NCBI RefSeq assembly: GCF_000189635.1
Contig: NW_002476377.1
Span: forward strand, 372,001 to 436,000
Length of the DNA: 64,000 nt
Source of the DNA: Tetrahymena thermophila SB210
Taxonomy: Eukaryota; Ciliophora; Oligohymenophorea; Hymenostomatida; Tetrahymenidae
Reading direction: 5' to 3'
A program made the translations under genes and the position numbers. Shown here one piece after another: positions 39,470 to 51,777 of the stretch. Within the stretch, counting starts at the first letter, position 1. Each line of letters opens with the position of its first letter. The notes under the pieces were generated by a model that had not been told where the DNA came from, did no database searches, and saw only the letters and a list, made by a program, of their open reading frames with translations.

Positions 39470-41729
39470 TCATATTATCAATTGATGATTAATTGATTCT
39501 AAAATCCTCTTATCTATGCTATTCAAATTTAATTTATCTTATTAGCACTTATATAAAAATTTATGTAAGTACTCTTATTAAAGCTCATCAGATTTTTATA
39601 TTGCTTCCTGCATTTCGAAATGATTTAGATTGATACCTTATTTGTATTTTTTTAGAATTTAAGAAATTAGTGATTTATTTTTAATGTATTTACCATTTTT
39701 ATAATTTAAAAGATTTGACGTGCATCCAACTACTTATAATGCAGCTAATTAATCTTAATCTAACAAGAAAAATATAGCTTTTTTCAAAAATAAAATATCC
39801 TTGTAAATTCTAAAAATATCAAGCTATTCATCAATTTAGGTTTGAATATCTTGGAATTGTTTTAAACTAAAATGATCTGTGATTTATTTTGCTTTTTTAT
39901 ATCTTTTTTAAATAAAAAATTTTAAAATTATAAAAATAATTCATAAATAAATAAATAAATAATAACCTGAAACTAAAAAGATATTTTTTAATTTTTGAAG
40001 AAATATTTTTATTTTTGATTACTTAGAACTTTTATAGAATTTAATTAAACTCGTTGCTTTTATGAATATTTTATTCATCTAACTTAATTATAGCTAATTT
40101 GTTAGTATTTAAGTTATATATATTCTATTAATTTTTTTTGTTTTCTTATAAAGTGTTTAGGGTGTGATTTGGCGATCGTAGAATTGGTTACGTAGGTGAT
40201 AACAAATATGGTACTAATTCAATTGATTTTTCAAATATTGGTTGACTTTTTTATTTCTTATTTATTATAGATTTTTATGATTAAGTTTTAGGATTTGAAA
40301 GATTTTTGATATTCTAAAAAGGATCTTACTATTCAAAACTACTTTCATTTTTATCATTCTATTTCTGCTACTAAAACGCTTTTTGATCAATCATAAAATT
40401 ATTTGCTTCAAAAAAAAATCTATCTTATTTATTTTCAATCTGAGACATATCTTTTTTTATCATAGAAACTCTTGAATCTAACGTTTATTTAATTTTAAAA
40501 GAATTTGATGGTATATTTTTATTAAATTTGAAAGATTAATTGTCTATTTCATCTTATATTTACTAACTATCAGATTCTTCATCTGTATCATTTTTAAGTT
40601 ATTTTTACTTAGAGAGTGCTGTTTATGGGGATTAATAGCTTTATTTCACTAGTTTAATATCTTTAGATATTTGTAAATAAATATCTAAGTAATGATTTTA
40701 TAAAAAAAGCATGAGAAAATCTTATTTGATAGCATCTAGAGATGCTTTCTTAGCTAAAAATCCAATCATCATTAGCAAATTAAAAATACTGTAAACAAAA
40801 GAAAGGATTTATGAAATTAGTGGATATTAAATATCAATACGCTAGAATACTTAATCAATTAAAATATTTAGTTAAATAAATTAACTAAGTCCTACTAATT
40901 AATACACAGATTACCTGTCCAAAGTTTAACTTTCTAAATTATACTGTAAAGGAGAGCTAAAGTAATTTTCGGATTAAATAAAAAATCCTTACTTCACATG
41001 AGTATTTTACTCTAATATTTTTACAGTAGTTAGTATTTGCAAATTGCTTAGCCCATAAATCAAACTGCTCATATAGCTAGTCTCTATTTTTTAAGATGTA
41101 GTGTTGTATTAAGAGGTTTTTATTCTAATTTTAAGTGCAGCATTAAAACCATTTATCATACCATTTATTTTTTCTTAGCTTGCACAATTGTCAGGAATAG
41201 TTTACTTAAAATGGTCTAAATCATAGCAACCATAAACATTAATCTAGATTTAAGACAAAATATTTTCTTTTTAATTAGAAACCAAAGTATGATTTTATAA
41301 TTTAGAGATTTCCAAACAATAATACCCTTATGAATCAGGATTGGTACATTTTATTATATCTATAGGTATATAAGCATATTCATACTAATATTGATATAAA
41401 TAGAAAGCCATATAAACAAAATATGTTTGATTTGTTTATTATTCCAGAACATCAAGGCTCAGGTTAATATTAGATTCAAATCTAAATGAAACAGTGTCTT
41501 CTTATAAATCTACTTTAATAGAACCGTCATTTACAAAATTTTAAGCTTTATAGTTTGGAGCAATTAAATTGTTAAAATACTGATCCAGAAGATAACCAAA
41601 ATAACAAATAGTAATTCCAAAAATTACAATTGATAAAAGTGATCCAAACAGAGTTCCTTTCTTTGTCTATTAGTTTTTTAAGCTAAAATTAAAATTTTAT
41701 GAGAATAAATCAAAATTAGAAAGATTCAT
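39470..41729 (-). CDS. Ciliate-expanded transmembrane family protein, copy 2
   Basis: Exons 41729-39967, 39902-39694 and 39636-39470 give 712 residues, intact throughout, with intron phases identical to copy 1. It starts MNLSNFDLFSQNFNFSLKN, with TM1 GSLLSIVIFGITICYFGYLL, the luminal words INVYGCYDLDHF and TIPDNCASQ, and TM2 at YPLISQILSFVYS..MMIGFLAKK. The C-terminal helical tail with ALQVVGCTSNLLNY is kept. Small length changes near the stop shift the last codons so the protein ends NHQLII rather than NQLIIS. Differences from copy 1 are concentrated in the luminal domain and the Gln-rich linker, while the TM segments and tail are conserved, suggesting that both copies are functional. Confidence 0.85.
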
Positions 41730-42244
41730 TTTTATGTTAGTAATTTAGTTTAATAAAGAATAATTTATTTATTAATTTCCTTTTTTACTTTTTAGTTCTA
41801 ATATATTTAAATTATTACCAGAAAACTTGTTGCTTGAGTTGATTTTGATTTATGTTTTTTAGTAATAAAAATATATATATAATGAATTTATCTTCATTTA
41901 ATTCATTTTTCACATAATAAATCAAAAATAATACCACAAAAAATTAGTTTTTTTCAATGCTCAAAAATTTTTTAATTATCACCTATTTTTTTTAAAAAAC
42001 AAAATATTTAAAAAAACTTACCAAATTAGTGGTAATAATTAGAGGTATTACAGTAAGTAAATAATATAAAAATTACAAATTAATTAATTAATCTTTTATT
42101 TTAATTTTACAAGTAATTTGCTTGATATAGATAAAATATACTGCAAATAGCTATACAAATTGTTTTAAAAATTTTTTAAATAATTATTAAACTATCTATA
42201 TACATATGTACTTTTGAAAGCATTTACTCCTTTTTTTGATAATT
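41730..42244. other. AT-rich intergenic region
   Basis: Spacer between the tandem pair and the 3' end of the multidomain gene; nothing recognised. Confidence 0.5.
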
Positions 42245-44585
42245 TCAAGAAACATCTTCGAATTTTTTTTCTCTATCCCATACAACTTTACCATTTTTTT
42301 TAATTTAAGTTACTCTGTATGATTTTACATCAGATATATCAAAAGTATCAAAATCCATTTCCAGATCTTTCAAAAATCTATCTTAATACACAATGCTGAA
42401 ATCTGATTTATCTAAAGCAGGATCCCATTTGATTCTGTTTATAATAGAGAGAATTGGAGTGAGCTTTTTTTTATATTCTTCTTCATCATCTTCCCCTATC
42501 TCCTATTCAACTCCTCCGCGCTACAATTATGCCAACTTTTTATTATCATAGCAATTTCCTAAAACACAGACAGTATCTTTAGCACAGCTAACTTCGATGA
42601 TTTTATATTTTCTCTTATCCCTATGATTGTAAATAAAATTTATTCAAATATTTTACAAAAAAAATTTTATATTTAATTACTTGAGCTCAGTGAATTTGTC
42701 TGTTATCTCAATCCATCTTGTAGTCGTTTCTTACTATTAATTAGCTTAGGAAGAAGTCTTACTTGTTTAAGAGTTGCTGTTTCCTTATTTCTGATTACCT
42801 TTAGAATTGTTTGCTTTTTATCCTTTGTCTTTACTTGTTAAATCCTCTGACTCTTTTTTATTTTTCTTTTATTTCTTATTATTTTTGTTTTCTTTCTTTT
42901 CTTCTTCTGAATCAACGTCTGCTTCGTGCTTCTCTGGTAACTTTTTCTCTACCTTTCTTTCTCTGTTTTCAGTAATAAATATCCTTTTTTCTTTGGTAAT
43001 CATTAATGAATTCCTCCATCCAACTTTTATAACATCTATCTCATCATTTACTGAAAGTGAAGGTATTTCTATTTCTTTAGGAATACTAATATTACTGCAT
43101 TTAGCTTATCCCAATTAACCTGAGTCGTTTTTTCCCCATCCATAGAGCTTTTCAGGTTTATAGGTAGTTTCTTTGTATTTAATAATCTCTGTTTAAATCT
43201 TAAGTTGTAAATCATCTCTAATTATAATAATTTAAAAGAATTTAAAAAATTTTTAAATAAAGAGAGTTAATATAACTTTCAATATAAAAATTGCAATAAA
43301 ATTACCTAACCAATCCAAGACGATCTTTCATAAACTTTTTATTCATATTACTTAGATCTGATCCCTTAATGCCTTCATATTTAACTATATTAATATAATC
43401 TTAGAATTCCTCAAATGAATTCAGGAACTGAATAACTTATTCTGTATTCCACTGATCCATAGGTGGAATTTGTTCTCTCTCATAAGCAAAGAAACTTGCA
43501 AAGCCGCTAAAAACCTTAGTTATGTACTTCTTAGATAAGCCTTCATGTAACTTGGCAGGTAAAACATTTGGTTAAACACCTCCAATATTGACATAATTAG
43601 ATAAATCGACATGGTATAATCTATTATCTAAACCAACTAGCAAGAGCTGATGATACCCAACAGCAAAACTAAGAGAATCATTAAATTAATATTCAGATAC
43701 TCTCTTCATACGCTAATTATTTGAAATTGGATTATTGACATCCTCTGGGATTAAATCATTGATATGATAAACTACTATATTCAATTTTGTGTCATCTACT
43801 CCCATTTACTAAGAATTATTTTTAGAACCAATTTCTTATCCTGAGACTATTCTATTTAATTAGGCAGAGAATACAGGACGTTAAGCTTCAGTTTCTTTAA
43901 TCAAAAATGCAGCCATTCCATATGAAGCCTTAAAGTGATTGACAGGTATTTCGAGTGTCCATTCAAGTACAATTTCTCTCAGCTAACTGCATGGTTTTTC
44001 TTCTTCATGAAAGACTATATAGACGGCTCCTGCGCCAGTTAAGTAAATGAAATTACGAGGAGAAGTAGAGAATTTTGTGACGTTTGTTCTCCTAATATAC
44101 TCAAAATCTTCATCACTTGCAAAATACTCTGTAGTTTTACAGAAATAGAGAGCATTTTCGTGGGTTTAGAATGCAGTGAATTTGGTTCCAATAGAAAACT
44201 TTTTAATTCCAATGTTGAAAAGCTTTTTTTAAGAACGACTTCTATAAACTTTTAAATCATCAACACTTTGCTTATCAATAGGGAATTGAGAGATGTTAGT
44301 AAAAAGAACATCACGGTTGTAAATTTGCCTATAAATTTTTCCGTAGTCAGTGTTTTAAACATCTTAGAATTACTATTCTGTGATGTACCTCATTTTATAT
44401 AACTTTTAACGGAAATATTCTTAGCAATTAGACAAAATTTGTTTGTTTGCGCGCATTAGTTTGCATAGCTCACTAATGTTTAAAAACTCAGATATCTTCA
44501 AGAAAATATCTTTATTTTAGATCTTCTTAGATTGCTCCTATTTAGCATTTTATAACTACAATTGTTATGATGACTCGTCACTCAT
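42245..44585 (-). CDS. F-box-like / SAM / RCC1-like / MJ1316 (DUF504) multidomain protein
   Basis: Three exons (44585-43306, 43217-42681, 42620-42245) give 730 residues. Residues ~19-60 (DIFLKISEFLNISELCKLMRA) fit an F-box-like helix set. Residues ~60-370 are a conserved-looking mixed region ending in GYHQLLLVGLDNRLYHVDL, which resembles a blade of an RCC1-type propeller. A SAM domain follows at ~377-440 (MDQWNTEQVIQFLNSFEEF..FMKDRLGLV). Then comes an RCC1-like element YGWGKNDSGQLG at 452-463, a ~70-residue Lys/Gln-rich spacer, and EVSCAKDTVCVLG, again RCC1-like. The last ~70 residues (INRIKWDP..FSIVYQDRF..KVVWDREKKFEDV) match the MJ1316/DUF504 fold, proposed elsewhere to recognise RNA cyclic-phosphate ends. 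A role joining ubiquitin-ligase recruitment to RNA-end sensing is only a guess. Confidence 0.75.
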
Positions 44586-45656
44586 TGGTCTTTTTGCTAT
44601 CTTTATCTATTTATTATATGATGATATGTATTTTCTGTTTTTTAAGATATTTATAAACTAACTAAAATGTTTATTTTATTGTAATTAAGTAATAATAATT
44701 ATTAAATCTTAAATTCCAATTCTGGATTTAAATCATAGTTTTTAATTTTTATCAAAAACACATACATACATATATATATTATTGATTAAAAGAAAAAAAG
44801 AAAGATAGATAGATATATAAGAAGAATAAATTATAAATCTTATAAATTCTTCCTATATCTTTACTAAATTAAATCTGATGAAAAATGATAAAAGCAAATA
44901 ATAGTTCTTTATTTAATAATCTCTTAATAATGTCTATTATCTTCATTAAGGCTTTTCTATTTTTAATTTACAAAATAGTTCTTTAATACAATTAATAAAT
45001 TAATAGACAACTTAAAATAATTTATCCTAAATGTTAAATTCTGAATAGAAAGTTCATTTCTAATGTTAATTATCTATAACATCATTACTTATAGTCTATT
45101 TCTTACAATTAAAAAAAAGTTATTTGAAATAATTGAGTAGATAAATTAAGTTTAAAAATTATAAAATGGCTGCTATTATTAAAATAAATTTAACCTAGTT
45201 TTAATAAAAGAGAGTTTAGTTTATTTTAAGTTAATCTTAAGAAATTCAATAAAATTTTAAATAAATAATAAGTTATAACTTACAATAACTTAATTGCATA
45301 AGTTATTTAGAATAAACCATAAGTAATAAGGAGCTATTATTTGGTGATTTTATTTCTTTTCTGTTATTTGGGTAATGTATGAAAAAGAATAAATAAAATA
45401 ATCTTAAATATTTAATTAATTGAAAACATTTTTTTTTTAGCATAAATTTTAATTTGTAGTAGAATTTAAATGAATTGATATTAAATAAATTTTTCTATTT
45501 TTTGGAACTAAATTAATAGACTGATTGATTTAAATTCAAAATTGCAAAGATACTTTTATATGCCACTAATTATTATCAATTATAAAAATTAATTTTTTAA
45601 ATTAAAAAATATCTTTATTGTTCGCACTTAATTAAGAGAAAGAAGTTTAGAATAAA
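44586..45656. other. AT-rich intergenic region between divergent genes
   Basis: Upstream of both the multidomain gene (-) and the TMEM151-like gene (+). It includes ACATACATACATATATATATTATT and GATAGATAGATA simple runs around 44.76-44.82 kb. No element recognised. Confidence 0.5.
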
Positions 45657-46595
45657 ATGAATAAGTAGTAGGGAGATTCCAAAGTTTAATAAAGAAACTT
45701 AGATTAAGAATAAAAACCTTTAATAAAAGAAGAAGAAACTGAATAGATAGATAAGAAGGATTTAGAAAAGAGATAAGCCTCTTCTTTACATATTTTGAAT
45801 AAGCCTAGTTTATCTGGCTTTAAATATGATGAATTCCCTATGACTTCAATAGTCTTGCATCTAACATTTTTTATAATGCTGGCTATTTATAAATTTGCTG
45901 AAACAAGTAATTTAAATTGAAAAAAAATAAACTAAATAAATTAACTTATTGTAAATTTATCTAAAGATGTAGGACCAATGGGTATTATCATTACATTTTT
46001 CTATATAGGCATTCAGATAGAATCATTATTTGGAGATATTCCAAATTTTTTCAAAATAAAGCCAGTTTTAAGAGATATAACTCCCATTTTAAAATAATGG
46101 AAAGAAAAGTCCGTTGATCTTACTTATGATGTTATATCTTATCATTATTAATCTTCTAGAGTACATGGTTAAAAAAGAAGAAGTAAATCTTTTTCCTCCT
46201 CAGATTCTGTTAAGCTTGATTACTTAACTTGTGAGGATGTCACTGAAGATTGTTCTGAAATATTTAAAAAGTACAATATTTTTGTAATATACAGCTCAAT
46301 TATGTTCACTTATGGTAACTAAAAAGCTGAATAAGAAATAACTAATAAAATTAAGACAATTAAAGAAGAATAGTAAAAACAAGATAAATATGTCGATGAC
46401 AAAATCAATATTTAATTAAAGGATATCTAAAATGAAGTTGTAGATTTAGTTTATGCTAAATCTGGCTCAATTTTTATTAACAAATTTTTCTTCTGGCTTA
46501 CTTCGCTTTTACTTTTAACAGTACCCTACAGACTTTACGTAAACAGCTAAACTGCTCATCTCTAATATAAAATCCACAAAAAAATTTATGTCTGA
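45657..46595 (+). CDS. TMEM151-family membrane protein
   Basis: Two exons, 45657-45906 and 45967-46595, joined in phase 1 across a 60-bp intron, give 292 residues. A charged Gln-rich N-terminus precedes a hydrophobic helix (SIVLHLTFFIMLAIYKF) and a second one (GIIITFFYIGIQI). The C-terminal third aligns by eye with TMEM151: FTYGNQKAEQEI corresponds to the FAFANRAAEQEF region, then LDDY-like KYVDDKI, and FFFWLTSLLLLTVPYRLYV with HLQYKIHKKIY at the end. The acidic DYLTCEDVTEDCSEI segment is also typical. Animal TMEM151 function is poorly understood, so none is assigned. The animal proteins are longer, so this is a compact form. The first ~60 residues are low-complexity. Confidence 0.75.
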
Positions 46596-47376
46596 ATTAG
46601 AATAATAAATTAACAACACAATATTTTATTTTTAGTCTACATTTAAATATTTATTGCATATATCAATCAATATCAAATCAATAATCACTTTAATTTTTAT
46701 CTCAAGCATCAAACAATTTTTATAATTTTGATTTTTTTTATATGAACTCAACTAATAAAATTAACTTTTAAAAGAACACAAGAATTAAAATGAACCTTTT
46801 ATAGAAATCAAAAATTAAAATGAATTTTTTATTGAAATCAACGAATAAAATGAACTTTATATGGAATTCAATTAATAAAATGTACTTTTAATAAAGTCAA
46901 CAAATATAAAACAGATTTTTGTTATTTCTTCTTCTTCAATATTAATTTTTGAAGAAGTAGAATAATAATAATATATACTGTTTAAAATGCAAATAAACTT
47001 ATTTTCAAACAATTTCAGCATTTGTTTCAAAAGCTTCTTTTTATTTATTAAATTCAATATTTTCATTTTATGATTGCAAAAATCTAAATTTTTATCTCAA
47101 TTTGAATTTTTTTAGAAAAATATTTTTATAATTTGAAATTGAAAAATAAATTAAATTTTTTAATATATTTTTATAATGTGTAATTTAAAAAAAAAATTTT
47201 TAAGTTGATTAGTTTACACTATTAGCAGTAAATTAATTAAATTACTACTTAGTTAAGTGTTACAGATTTTAATGTAGAACTAAAACATATCTTTTATTTA
47301 GTATGGAAAGTAAGGATTAAAAATAATTTTTAGATACAATTAAAGATAAAAATATAGCAGATAAAAATAAATAATA
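46596..47376. other. Intergenic region with a 30-bp minisatellite
   Basis: A/T-rich convergent spacer holding the tandem repeat described separately. An open frame on the minus strand starting at 47066 runs through the repeat, but composition gives no support for a gene. Confidence 0.5.
46741..46920. repeat. 30-bp tandem repeat, five clear units plus one decayed
   Basis: Units start at 46741, 46771, 46801, 46831, 46861 and 46891, exactly 30 bp each. The shared core is GAAxTCAAxxAATAAAATGAACTTTT with spot changes; the sixth unit is strongly diverged. The period is a multiple of three and there is no TGA in one frame on each strand. Confidence 0.85.
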
Positions 47377-49324
47377 TCATGAAGTTAGTTCTAAATTAAT
47401 TTTTGCTTCCTTTGCCATTCTGATAATCATGGCAGTCTTGACTGCTTTTTCAGCAGCTTCGTCTAAATCTTCAGTGAAGATTAGATTAAAACCTGAGTTT
47501 TATATAATTTCTTTTGCAGCTTCTACATTGTTTCCTTTTAATCTAAGAATTATTGGCTTTTTCATACCCAAAAGGGACATACCTTTGATTAAACCAAGAC
47601 AAATTATATCACATCTATTTTAAATATAATTGGCTTATTTTTTATTGCTACAAAATTAATTTTATTTACTTTGTGATACCTGCGAAAATATTAACTAAAA
47701 TAGCTTCTACATTAGGATCATTATCCATGATTTTCAAAGCTTCTACTACCTAAGTATCATCTGCTTTGCCTTTATTATTAAAATTTCATTTTTAAATGAT
47801 TTCCTATCTATTATAAAAGATAAAATTTTATACCACCACAATCTAGGAAATTAGCAGGCATGCCATTCTTTTGCTTGATAATGTCCATAGTAGCCATAGC
47901 TAAACCAGCACCATTTACCATGCAACCAATGTTACCATCTAAAGCAATATAGTTCAATCCATATCTTTGTGCTTCGATTTCCTTCCAATCTTTCTGTTTA
48001 ATTTTATTAAATTGTTAATATAATTTTTTTTTTAAAATCTGCATGAAAATAACTATTTACTTGTGTAATATCTTCCATTTGAGATAACCTTGGCTATCTG
48101 TATGATGAATTATCGTCAATGTTCATTTTTTGATCACATAACTTGATTTAATTATCAATAGTTAAACCCAAAGGATTTATTTCTAACAAGGTTGCATCAT
48201 TGTCAATAAAGCATTTGTATAAACTAGTTACAATCTAATTTATTAAATAATTTAAAATTTAATTGAAGTAAAAACTTTATTACATTTTTAAGCTACTAAT
48301 CAAAGGCTGAGCCTAAATTGTAAGCTGCAATAATTTCATTTAATGTTTCGTTAGGTATTTCAATACCAGGTTCTAAAAAGAAAGTCTTTATATGCTTTGG
48401 ATCACCCTCTTCGATATTGACACCACCTTTCTCGTTACATATGATACATAATCCACCTCTAGTTCTATCTAAAGTAATTGAGAAATACATTTCCTTATTT
48501 TTTACAAAGTTTATTCATTAAAGATAAGTCATTCATAAATAAATATTATTTAAAGAATTAAAAATTTATTCGTTGCTTATTGTAAATCATTATTTTTACT
48601 TTTCTTAAGAAGATACGCTCTGTAATCATAACTGAAGAGACGTTACGTCCTCTTGAACCAGTTTATTTTGTGATCAAAGTCTTTCCAATCATTTTTTCAG
48701 CAATTTTTCCTACTTCTTCTGGAGAGTGAGCAAATTATACTCCTCCTTACAAAGAAGACTCCTTGAAATAACCCTTACCTCTACCACCAGCATGCACCTT
48801 ATTATAGAATTAAAATTGATGTAAATAATTTTTCATAATGATTGTTATATAGTTTACTTAAGCTTTAACGACGAAGTCAGTGAATTGAGAAGCGTTATTT
48901 CTAGGTTTTTATCTTTCTAATTATTCGGCTAACTTTATTGCATCTTCAGGGTGAGTAGCTCTATATGCCTAATTGAGTTAAAAATTGAAAAATGAGAAAT
49001 TTAAATCAAATCTTATAATTCTGCTTAAAACTAAATTGATTATTTAGATCTAAAACTTGTAAAATTTCATAGTATATTAGTTTATTTTACTGAAATAAGT
49101 GTTTGAAGACTTAATTTTCGTTTTTTCATTTTTTTAAATTTAAAAAAAGCAATCAAATGTAAAAGGAGTTTAAATCTTACTTAAAGAAGAGGAAGTTTAT
49201 ATTCTTTAAATAGGTTATGAACTTAATACTCATGCAAGATAATGTTATTTTGTGGAATGGTTGTGAGTTTACTAACCTTTGGGACAAGCTTAGTGGATTT
49301 CTTAAGGAAGCTATGTAAGAACAT
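47377..49324 (-). CDS. Succinyl-CoA ligase beta subunit, mitochondrial
   Basis: A multi-exon gene (first exon 49324-49181, next from 48968, last ending at TGA 47377-47379). The N-terminus [20 protein letters not shown] is rich in Lys/Ser and lacks acids, as expected of a mitochondrial presequence. The mature start [18 protein letters not shown] is the classic ATP-grasp entry of SucC/SUCLA2. It is followed by [79 protein letters not shown] and VNIFAGI. With the alpha subunit it converts succinyl-CoA to succinate with nucleotide triphosphate formation in the citric-acid cycle. ADP versus GDP preference cannot be decided. The Gln of HEYQ is encoded by TAA. Several short introns were seen, some ending in AAG; internal boundaries were not all fixed. 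Confidence 0.94.
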
Positions 49325-50930
49325 TTATGGATATTTTGGAGTTTTACTAACAACAGCAAATAAATAGTGTAATTTTTATGATTTTTGATATTATATTTTT
49401 TTACCTCTTTGTTTAAAAAAAAAATACACAATTGGAAGAAAAGATTAATTATTTAATTAAAAATTTAGTAATATAATCTAGTAAGTCTTTAAACATAAAG
49501 GTATTGTAATCTACCAAAATAATCAGTCATTTTATTTGTGCTAAATAAAAATTGTAATGACTAATGCGATAATTGCGAAATTTCAAAAGATTATTACTCT
49601 TCTTCTAGTTTATGGATTGTTTCAAAATTAAATCCCCATTATTTTTTTTATTAAAGTTAAGTAAAATTTTAATATAGCTAACTTAAGCTCAAAGCATTCA
49701 TAATTTGCATGTGTTAACAAAATAAATATTCTATATATTTCTCTAAATGTTCTTTTGATCCTAATATATGATCAGAGTAATCCTCATGAATAATATAATT
49801 AAATTTCTTGAGAAATTTGACAATATATTTCTTTCTGGAATATCTTAAAAATATTCCAAACAAATTTTTTCAATTTATTGAAAAGAAAAATTTATTTTCA
49901 AAAAGTATGTTTTAAGTAAGACTAAATTAATCATAAGTGTAAATTAAATATAAATTTTCTTATGCTAATTAAACAAAAATAATATTTAAAACTATTTAAC
50001 AATTATTTTATAAATAAATTCTCAATAAAGCATGTTTATAAATAAATATCTAAATAGGTTATAATGAGCTATTTACAAATTCAATCTAATTATTATTTTT
50101 TTCCAAAAATCAGCTGGCTAAAAAATTATTGCTTATTTAATAGAAATAATATTTAAAATATGAATACTTTCTAACTTGCATGCAAACTTTATCAAATTTA
50201 ATAGGTTATAAATTAAATAATTGTAAATAATGATTAATTAGTTAAAATATTCACATTCAATCTTTTATTAAAACAATTAATAATTGGTATGTAAACATAG
50301 TCGATTGAGTGAATTTGATAATATATTTATCTTATCAAAATTAATTGAAATAAAAAAAAAATTTATAATTTAAAAAAAATATGGCTTTTTTACTAACTTA
50401 ACCCAAATATTAATTATCTAAATAATTGTTTATTAAATAATTTAAAATCTAAAATTATTTATAATTTTAGAAAATAAACCTATAAAATTTTTAAAGACTG
50501 ATTTAAATATTATTTTTGAAAAAAAGAGAATGGAGTTATTAAAAATATTTTTTAAATTAATAAATAATTAAAAAATAATAATAAATTAATATATGTTCAT
50601 AAATAAAATAAATTAAACATTATTTTTGAATAAAAAACGAGAATGGATAGATTCAAAATATTTACAAAATAAAGAGTTAATAAACAAATAAATGAAAATT
50701 GATTCATCATGAAAAATAAGAAATGAAATAGTATTTTATTAAAATTATTAATTATTATTTTTACTTAAAAAAAAAGACATTAATATTATTTAAGCTTAAT
50801 TACCTACAAAATTAATTATTCTAATAATTAAATTTTTATTTATTTAAAATGATGAAGTTAGAAAGTATTTATTTAAAGTTTGTTAAATATTAATTTATAC
50901 AAAATATAAAATGTTTTATTTATCATTAGT
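49325..50930. other. AT-rich intergenic region
   Basis: 1.6 kb of A/T spacer between the AlkD-like 3' end and the succinyl-CoA ligase start. No gene or RNA recognised. Confidence 0.5.
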
Positions 50931-51777
50931 TCATTTCTTTATTGGTTTTTGTATTTCTTCATTTTTATTTTAAGAATTAAAATCCAAAAGACGATTATAT
51001 TAATATGCAGTCATTTTTCTTATAGCATATCTTAGAGCTTCTCTGCTGAGCTGATTATAGTGATTTTCAATAAAAGAAACTGTTCTCTTTTTATCAGCTA
51101 AATAGAGTTCTCTTAAAAGCCATCCAACCCCAAGCTAATTAAATCTTTAGTCATATTGAATGACTCTTTCGCAGATTTCAAAGAGAAGATCAATATAACC
51201 TTAAAAGTTTCCTTGATCTCCTTTTTTAGCTCTTGTTACTTGACTAACACAACAGCATCTTCTTATCCATAAGCATTCTTCTTCTTTAGACCATTCAGCG
51301 ATATACCTATAAACATTGAATTTAATAATAGACATAAAAATATTTTCATTATTTTGTTACAAACCTTGTGTTTTGTTCTGAAAGGAGAGTCCATTTTCTA
51401 ATTGGTCTTGACAATATATCACAAGTAGCCCACTCTTATACATATCCTTCTTTGATCAATTTTTTTATAGAATCAATATCAGCCTCAGTTAATATTTTAT
51501 AATTTTTTTCATATATAGAAATAGAAACTAATTTGTCTTCTCCGTACTCTGATTTCATAAGCTCCTCAGCAACTTTTAACTTCTCATCGTTTTCTAAACT
51601 CTTAAAAAGTTCACTTTTCATTTGATCATTTGCTAGTTGATAAACTTTTGGATGCTAAACACCCCTATGTATGATTACATTCTTCATGTAGTTGTTTTTA
51701 ATTTAAGCTTTTGCTTCATCTCCTATCAACTGTAATCCCTTTTGAATAGAAGAAATAACTAATTAAACTCTTTGCAT
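50931..51777 (-). CDS. AlkD-like DNA alkylation repair family protein (HEAT-like)
   Basis: Two exons, 51777-51365 and 51306-50931, phase 2 junction, 262 residues. The chain is all-helical and matches the AlkC/AlkD family pattern: an N-terminal helix pair, KNNYMKNVIIHRGVQHPKVYQL (GVxxPxV is typical), YGEDKLVSISIYEKNY, EWATCDILSRPIRKW and WSKEEECLWIRRCCCVSQV. It continues with YIDLLFEICERVIQYDQRFNQLGVGWLLREL and RTVSFIENHYNQLSREALRYAI. Bacterial AlkD excises positively charged alkylated bases using HEAT-like repeats. Whether this protein is a glycosylase or only a DNA-binding relative cannot be told here, although the Trp/Asp/Arg pattern (WATCD, W..RR) looks retained. It is a single gene with about 1.4 kb of spacer upstream. 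Confidence 0.85.

Larger units (their letters stand above)
36720..41750. repeat. Tandem gene duplication, about 2.5-2.6 kb units
   Basis: Two head-to-tail copies, roughly 36720-39310 and 39330-41750, each holding one transmembrane-family gene plus its 3' flank. Similarity runs through exons, introns and about 150 bp of downstream spacer, so this is a segmental duplication rather than dispersed family members. Divergence includes many substitutions and small length changes in the linker, and a different last few codons. Confidence 0.8.

Noticed and set aside
42807-43118. Plus-strand Phe/Ser-rich open frame
   Set aside because: It is antisense to the Glu/Lys-rich spacer of the SAM/RCC1/MJ1316 gene.
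49177-49431. Minus-strand frame with MCIFFLNKEVKK start as an N-terminal extension of succinyl-CoA ligase
   Set aside because: It is in a different frame from the ligase exon; the ATG at 49324 gives a good presequence and the LHEYQ start.
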